Assembly: GCF_000341265.1 (NCBI RefSeq)
Contig: NZ_ANAE01000125.1
Coordinates: 1-36,674 of the forward strand
From: Nocardiopsis prasina DSM 43845
GTDB lineage: Bacteria > Actinomycetota > Actinomycetes > Streptosporangiales > Streptosporangiaceae
DNA: 36,674 bases
Direction of reading: 5' to 3'
Shown here in pieces: positions 33,779 through 36,674 of the stretch. The first letter of the stretch is position 1. Every line of letters begins with the position of its first letter. Both the position numbers and the translations under genes were made by a program. The notes under the pieces were generated by a model. It ran no database searches and was not told the DNA's origin. It saw nothing but the letters and a program-made list of their open reading frames with translations.

Positions 33779-34633
33779 TCAGACGCGCAGGGCGCGCTGG
33801 TAGGTCACGGGCGGCACACCGAGGTGGCGGCGGAAGTGCCGGGTCAGGTGGGACTGGTCGGTGAAACCCACCCGCGCGGCGACCTCGCTCGCCCGCCAGC
33901 CCTGGAGGAGCAGGACCCGGGCCCGGGCCACCCGCAGCTGGTTGAGGTAGGCGTGCGGGGGCAGTCCGTAGGCGGTCCGGAACGCCCGGGCCAGCGTGAA
34001 CGGGCCGATGCCCACGTGCGCCGCCAGCTCCTCAAGGGTCGGCGGGTCCACCAGTCGCTCCGTCAACAGCTCCCGTGCCAGCGCCACCTCGGGCCGCGCG
34101 GTGTGCGCCGCGACCCCGGTCCCGCGCTCACGCCCGTGGGAGCGCAGCAGCATCGCGATGCCCTGACGGGCCAGCGACGACGCGGTGAGCCGTTCGCCCC
34201 GTTCGGCCGCCGTGTGCGCGCGCACGAGTACGCGGGAGACCTCGGGGGCGTCGATGCCGGAGTGGGTGAACCCCGGGGTGCCGCGCATCCCCAGTTCGCG
34301 GCCGATGTCCACCACCACCTCGGGCGCGGGGTAGAACACCCGGTACCTCCACCCCTCGGGGACCCCGGCGTGGCCGGTGTGCACCTCGTCCGGCTCGACC
34401 ACGGCGAGCCCGCCCGGCCCCACCCGTGAGCTCCCGCCCGAGTGCGAGTACTCCTCGATCCCGGCGGTGATCATGCCGATGGTGTATGTGGAGTGCGTGT
34501 GCCTCGTGAAGGCGGTGGTGACGAACCGCGCGGTGAGGAGCTCGGTGTCGGGCAGCCCGGAGAAGCGCCAGTACCGCGCGCGCTCCACGCGCGGGTCCTC
34601 GACGGTGGGGTGGACGTCACGGGGCAGTTCCAT
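33779..34633 (-). CDS. AraC-family regulator, likely of azlCD
   Basis: 284-residue regulator with an N-terminal cupin-like effector domain (TRHTHSTYTIGMITAGIEEYSHSGG...GPGGLAVVEPDEVHTGHAG, about 30-95) and a C-terminal pair of helix-turn-helix motifs (about 180-280: LEELAAHVGIGPFTLARAFRTAYGLPPHAYL and ASEVAARVGFTDQSHLTRHFRRHLGVPPVTY). The ATG at 34633 has no ribosome site; TAACCT at 34645-34640 ends exactly six bases upstream, so it is probably leaderless. It is 76 bp upstream of azlC on the same strand. The effector may be an amino acid, by context. Confidence 0.93.
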   Translation of the reverse strand: MELPRDVHPTVEDPRVERARYWRFSGLPDTELLTARFVTTAFTRHTHSTYTIGMITAGIEEYSHSGGSSRVGPGGLAVVEPDEVHTGHAGVPEGWRYRVFYPAPEVVVDIGRELGMRGTPGFTHSGIDAPEVSRVLVRAHTAAERGERLTASSLARQGIAMLLRSHGRERGTGVAAHTARPEVALARELLTERLVDPPTLEELAAHVGIGPFTLARAFRTAYGLPPHAYLNQLRVARARVLLLQGWRASEVAARVGFTDQSHLTRHFRRHLGVPPVTYQRALRV

Positions 34634-34639
34634 ATGTCC

Positions 34640-34792
34640 AGGTTAGAACGGGTCGCGGGCGTTCGTCGGCGCCAGGGTGCGCGCGGGGCGGGGGCACCGC
34701 CCCGGGCACGGGAGGGGCCGGGGCCCAGACCGCCGGAGAGGGGATCGTGGCAGGCCCCGCGGGGTACGGGGGCACCGGCGCGCGGATAGTCT
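34640..34792. promoter_or_regulatory. Divergent leaderless promoters, AraC gene and GNAT gene
   Basis: TAACCT (34645-34640, minus) lies six bases before the AraC ATG, and TAGTCT (34787-34792, plus) six bases before the GNAT ATG; neither gene has a Shine-Dalgarno. No good -35 was found for either. A 7-bp hairpin, GGGGCGG at 34685-34691 and CCGCCCC at 34697-34703, lies between them. Confidence 0.45.
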
Positions 34793-34798
34793 GCGCCC

Positions 34799-35236
34799 AT
34801 GAGCAAGCCACAGATTCGCCGGGTCGAGGGCGAGCGGGACCGCGCGGCCGTCTTCGTGATCCGCGGCGCCGTCTTCGTCGCCGAACAGCAGGTTCCCATC
34901 GAGGAGGAGTGGGACGAGCGGGACTCCACCGCCGCCTTCCTCCTCGCCCTCGTGGACGGCAACCCGGTGGGCACGGTCCGACTCGTGGACCAGGGGGACG
35001 GCGCCGGTCTCCTCGGCCGGATGGCCGTCCTGCCCGCCGGACGGGGGAGGGGGACGGGCGCCGCTCTGGTGCGCGCCGCCGAGGAACTGGCCCGCGAGAT
35101 CGGCCTCGAACGTGTCGAGCTGCACGCGCAGACGCACGCGCTGGGCTTCTACGAGCGGCTGGGTTACACGGCCCACGGTGAGGAGTTCATGGACGCCGGG
35201 ATCCCCCACCTGCACATGGAGCACAAGCTCGGCTGA
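34799..35236 (+). CDS. GNAT-family N-acetyltransferase
   Basis: 145-residue acetyl-CoA-dependent acyltransferase. It resembles the ElaA/YjcF group: RGAVFVAEQQVPIEEEWDERD near the N-terminus, then strand GNPVGTVRLVD, the acetyl-CoA pyrophosphate loop RMAVLPAGRGRGTGAALV, and the C-terminal LHAQTHALGFYERLGYTAHGEEFMDAGIPHLHM, which is typical of that group. The substrate is unknown. The ATG at 34799 is probably leaderless (-10 TAGTCT six bases upstream). It is followed by a strong terminator, so it is monocistronic. Confidence 0.9.
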   Translation: MSKPQIRRVEGERDRAAVFVIRGAVFVAEQQVPIEEEWDERDSTAAFLLALVDGNPVGTVRLVDQGDGAGLLGRMAVLPAGRGRGTGAALVRAAEELAREIGLERVELHAQTHALGFYERLGYTAHGEEFMDAGIPHLHMEHKLG

Positions 35237-35251
35237 CCGGCTGTGACGAGC

Positions 35252-35281
35252 GCGCTCCCCGTCCGGTGTGACGGGGAGCGC
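35252..35281 (+). terminator. Strong hairpin terminator after the GNAT gene
   Basis: GCGCTCCCCGTC at 35252-35263 and its exact complement at 35270-35281 form a perfect 12-bp stem with a 6-base loop, 15 bp past the stop. No T-run follows. A -10-like TAGGAT at 35317-35322, with no clear -35, may start the next gene. Confidence 0.75.
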
Positions 35282-35392
35282 ACGCCCTCGGCCCGCCCCA
35301 TCGGGGTACTACCGAGTAGGATTCGGTTTTGGCGTCGGCGCCCCCAGAACCATTCGCCGACCGAGCACGAACACCGATCCGACGAGGAACAC

Positions 35393-36055
35393 ATGACGGT
35401 CAACACGCAGCCGGCCACCGAGAGCCCCGACGACCCACGAGCCTACGGACTCCCGCTCGTCGACGCCCACTCGATCCCCGCCGAACTGCGCACGTTGGTC
35501 TCCCGCGTCCACGACCTCGTCGATGCCGTCGCCAACACCGAGGTCGACTCCGACACCCTGGCCGAGACCGCCGACGTCGTCGAGGGACTCACCGACCGCC
35601 TCAACGTCGCCCGCCGCGAGATCGGCACCATGGTCCGCCGCGAACTCGGCGACGGCACCTCCGTGATCGGCACCATCACCAACATCGTGGAGGGCGAGAC
35701 CAACCCCGCCGCTCCGCGCCTCTTCCTCGACCGCACCGAGGAGGGCCTGCGCGCCGAGGTCACCCTCAACACCGTCTACCAGGGCCCTCCCGGCCTGGTG
35801 CACGGCGGCTGGATCGCCGCCATGCTCGACCAGGCCGTCGGCAGCGTCTCCTCCGTCGAGACCAGCCCCGGGCTGACCGCGCGCCTGGAGATCGACTACC
35901 GCCGCCCCACCCCGCTGTTCACCCCCCTGGAGATCACCTCCTGGGTGGAGCGGGTCGAGGGTCGCAAGGTCTTCGTGGCCGGTCGGATCCGCGCCCACGG
36001 TGAGGTCACCGCCGAGGCCAGCGCCCTCATGATCCGGGTCGAGGTCCCCGAGTGA
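35393..36055 (+). CDS. PaaI/4HBT hotdog-fold thioesterase
   Basis: 220-residue protein with a C-terminal hotdog domain (about 110-218). The thioesterase motif is GPPGLVHGGWIAAMLDQAVG (HGG turn plus the active-site helix), followed by LTARLEIDYRRPTPL and VFVAGRIRAHGEVTAEASALMI. The N-terminal 100 residues are an extra helical region (IPAELRTLVSRVHDLVDAV...), longer than in minimal PaaI proteins. It probably hydrolyses an acyl-CoA; the substrate is unknown. The ATG at 35393 has GAGGA about five bases upstream. Confidence 0.88.
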   Translation: MTVNTQPATESPDDPRAYGLPLVDAHSIPAELRTLVSRVHDLVDAVANTEVDSDTLAETADVVEGLTDRLNVARREIGTMVRRELGDGTSVIGTITNIVEGETNPAAPRLFLDRTEEGLRAEVTLNTVYQGPPGLVHGGWIAAMLDQAVGSVSSVETSPGLTARLEIDYRRPTPLFTPLEITSWVERVEGRKVFVAGRIRAHGEVTAEASALMIRVEVPE

Positions 36056-36063
36056 ACCGCGCC

Positions 36064-36096
36064 GTGACGGAGCGCTTCCCCGGGGTGTAGTAGCAT
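36064..36096 (+). promoter_or_regulatory. Promoter of the chorismate mutase leader
   Basis: A -35-like GTGACG at 36064-36069 is spaced 18 bp from TAGTAG (36088-36093) or 16 bp from TGTAGT (36086-36091). TAGCAT at 36091-36096 is a third -10 choice. Each gives a start at about 36098-36104, at or next to the first codon of the leader frame. Confidence 0.5.
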
Positions 36097-36103
36097 CACC
36101 ACC

Positions 36104-36163
36104 GTGACCCACCGCTATCACGTGTTTAGCCAGCCGACGCGCCCGTCGGCCGCTTTCACGTAG
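36104..36163 (+). CDS. Putative leader peptide of chorismate mutase
   Basis: A 19-codon frame, GTG to TAG, reads MTHRYHVFSQPTRPSAAFT. It begins seven bases after the TAGCAT hexamer and would be translated leaderless. It contains one Tyr and two Phe. The Tyr and the first Phe use TAT and TTT, very rare in this GC-rich genome, where TAC and TTC dominate. The downstream gene belongs to the Phe/Tyr pathway, so stalling at these codons could sense aromatic amino acids. The frame overlaps competing hairpins and precedes a strong terminator. With only three aromatic codons in 19, it is less biased than the classic pheA leader, so this is a hypothesis. Confidence 0.45.
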   Translation: MTHRYHVFSQPTRPSAAFT

Positions 36164-36183
36164 GCGGAGACGGGAACGTCGGC
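36133..36183 (+). promoter_or_regulatory. Alternative pairing elements in the leader RNA
   Basis: GCCGACG at 36133-36139 can pair with CGTCGGC at 36144-36150 (4-base loop) or with an identical CGTCGGC at 36177-36183. CCCGTC at 36142-36147 can instead pair with GACGGG at 36169-36174. GCCCG at 36141-36145 is complementary to CGGGC (36196-36200) in the terminator's left arm. These exclusive pairings are what an attenuator needs. Confidence 0.5.
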
Positions 36184-36188
36184 AAAAG

Positions 36189-36225
36189 GAGCACTCGGGC
36201 ATCGGCCCGGTGCTCTTTCGTCTTT
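36189..36225 (+). terminator. Intrinsic terminator/attenuator before chorismate mutase
   Basis: GAGCAC at 36189-36194 pairs with GTGCTC at 36210-36215, and CGGGC at 36196-36200 with GCCCG at 36205-36209, around an ATCG loop with one bulged T. The AAG before the stem extends it by pairing with TTT, and TTTCGTCTTT follows. It is the only terminator in the window with a T-rich tail, and it sits before, not after, a gene. The PaaI stop is 134 bp upstream and the chorismate mutase start about 90 bp downstream. Confidence 0.75.
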
Positions 36226-36316
36226 CCGGGCGGCCGACGCCCCAGTCCACACTTCCCTGACGGGTCGTACGGCCGCGCCGCATCCGCGAACGCATCCACA
36301 CCCGAGAGGGACCTCC

Positions 36317-36643
36317 GTGCACGACCGCCACAGTGAACCCGCGCCCGTCAGCGAGCAGATCCTGCGCCTGCGCGGCCGGATCGACCAGATGGACGCCGAG
36401 CTCGCCGCACTCCTCGAACGCCGCGCCCTCGTCGCCGCACAGGTCCAGCGGCTCAAGCCGGTCGGCTACTTCGCCGGACGCGACATGGAACGCGAACGCC
36501 GACTTGTCGAGCGCATGGCCGAGCACGCTCCCCGCCTGGGCGCGGACCGTCTCGCACCCATCATGGACAGTGTCATCAGCGCGGGCCTGGCCGCGGCCCA
36601 GGAGGAGGCCGCGACCGGTCCCGGCGGAGTCGGAGGCTCCTGA
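36317..36643 (+). CDS. Chorismate mutase (AroQ type)
   Basis: 108-residue all-helical AroQ-fold enzyme that rearranges chorismate to prephenate, the entry to Phe and Tyr. The pattern is LRGRIDQMDAELAALLERRALVAAQVQRLK, with the N-terminal Arg, the mid-helix Arg pair and Lys. Then RDMERERRLVERM carries the second-helix Arg/Glu, and DRLAPIMDSVISAGLAAAQEE forms the last helix. There is no prephenate dehydratase or dehydrogenase domain. Small stand-alone actinobacterial chorismate mutases (AroQ-delta, as in M. tuberculosis) are activated by DAHP synthase, which may apply here. GTG at 36317 has GAGGG six bases upstream. The leader suggests control by attenuation. Confidence 0.92.
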   Translation: MHDRHSEPAPVSEQILRLRGRIDQMDAELAALLERRALVAAQVQRLKPVGYFAGRDMERERRLVERMAEHAPRLGADRLAPIMDSVISAGLAAAQEEAATGPGGVGGS

Positions 36644-36661
36644 CACCCGGTGGCGGCGGGG

Positions 36662-36674
36662 CCCCCCCCCCCCC
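36662..36674. repeat. Poly-C run at the window end
   Basis: Thirteen consecutive C residues end the window, directly after GGCGGCGGGG and 18 bp past the chorismate mutase stop. This is most likely a contig end or sequencing artefact, since the run reaches the last base. Confidence 0.9.

Noticed and set aside
36104-36225. tRNA or small structural RNA in the chorismate mutase leader
   Set aside because: No cloverleaf, no T-loop GTTC and no acceptor stem; the structure fits a leader with terminator better.

Overview
The window is a GC-rich actinomycete chromosome segment. Nearly every third codon position is G or C, GTG starts are common, and several genes seem to be transcribed from their start codon. 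The order murE-murF-mraY-murD-ftsW-murG-murC-ftsQ-ftsZ-pgeF-yggS-sepF-yggT-divIVA is the actinobacterial division and cell-wall (dcw) cluster. FtsZ begins [10 protein letters not shown] and SepF begins [18 protein letters not shown], as in filamentous actinomycetes, and murC sits inside the cluster. A Nocardiopsis-like (Nocardiopsaceae) host is my inference, not something proven here.

Layout. 110-1009 (-): mmuM, divergent from murE. 1094-17837 (+): the dcw cluster with few breaks: hairpin-rich gaps after murE, murD, ftsQ (ahead of ftsZ), ftsZ and yggT. 17907-19256 (+): an unrecognised membrane-anchored acidic protein. 19322-22540 (-): type 2 isoleucyl-tRNA synthetase under a T-box riboswitch, with an altered HIGH signature (GVHH). 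22889-25256 (+): a small unknown protein, a DksA/TraR zinc-finger protein, lspA and rluD.

25253-34633 is an accessory block with an amino-acid theme: an EamA exporter with a divergent LysR regulator, a thiamine-diphosphate enzyme of the acetolactate synthase type, a second LysR regulator divergent from tdh-kbl (threonine to glycine plus acetyl-CoA), and an AzlCD branched-chain amino acid exporter next to an AraC regulator. 34799-36643 holds a GNAT acetyltransferase, a hotdog thioesterase and a stand-alone chorismate mutase.

The first group makes UDP-MurNAc-pentapeptide (MurC, D, E, F) and lipids I and II (MraY, MurG), and builds and positions the septum (FtsW, FtsQ, FtsZ, SepF) or the growing pole (DivIVA). 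The most interesting regulatory object is the chorismate mutase leader (about 36064-36316): a promoter, a 19-codon leader frame with rare TAT and TTT codons, competing hairpins and a strong intrinsic terminator. It looks like a ribosome-mediated attenuator. No rRNA, tRNA, CRISPR array, prophage or insertion sequence was seen. The window ends in a 13-C run, probably a contig end.
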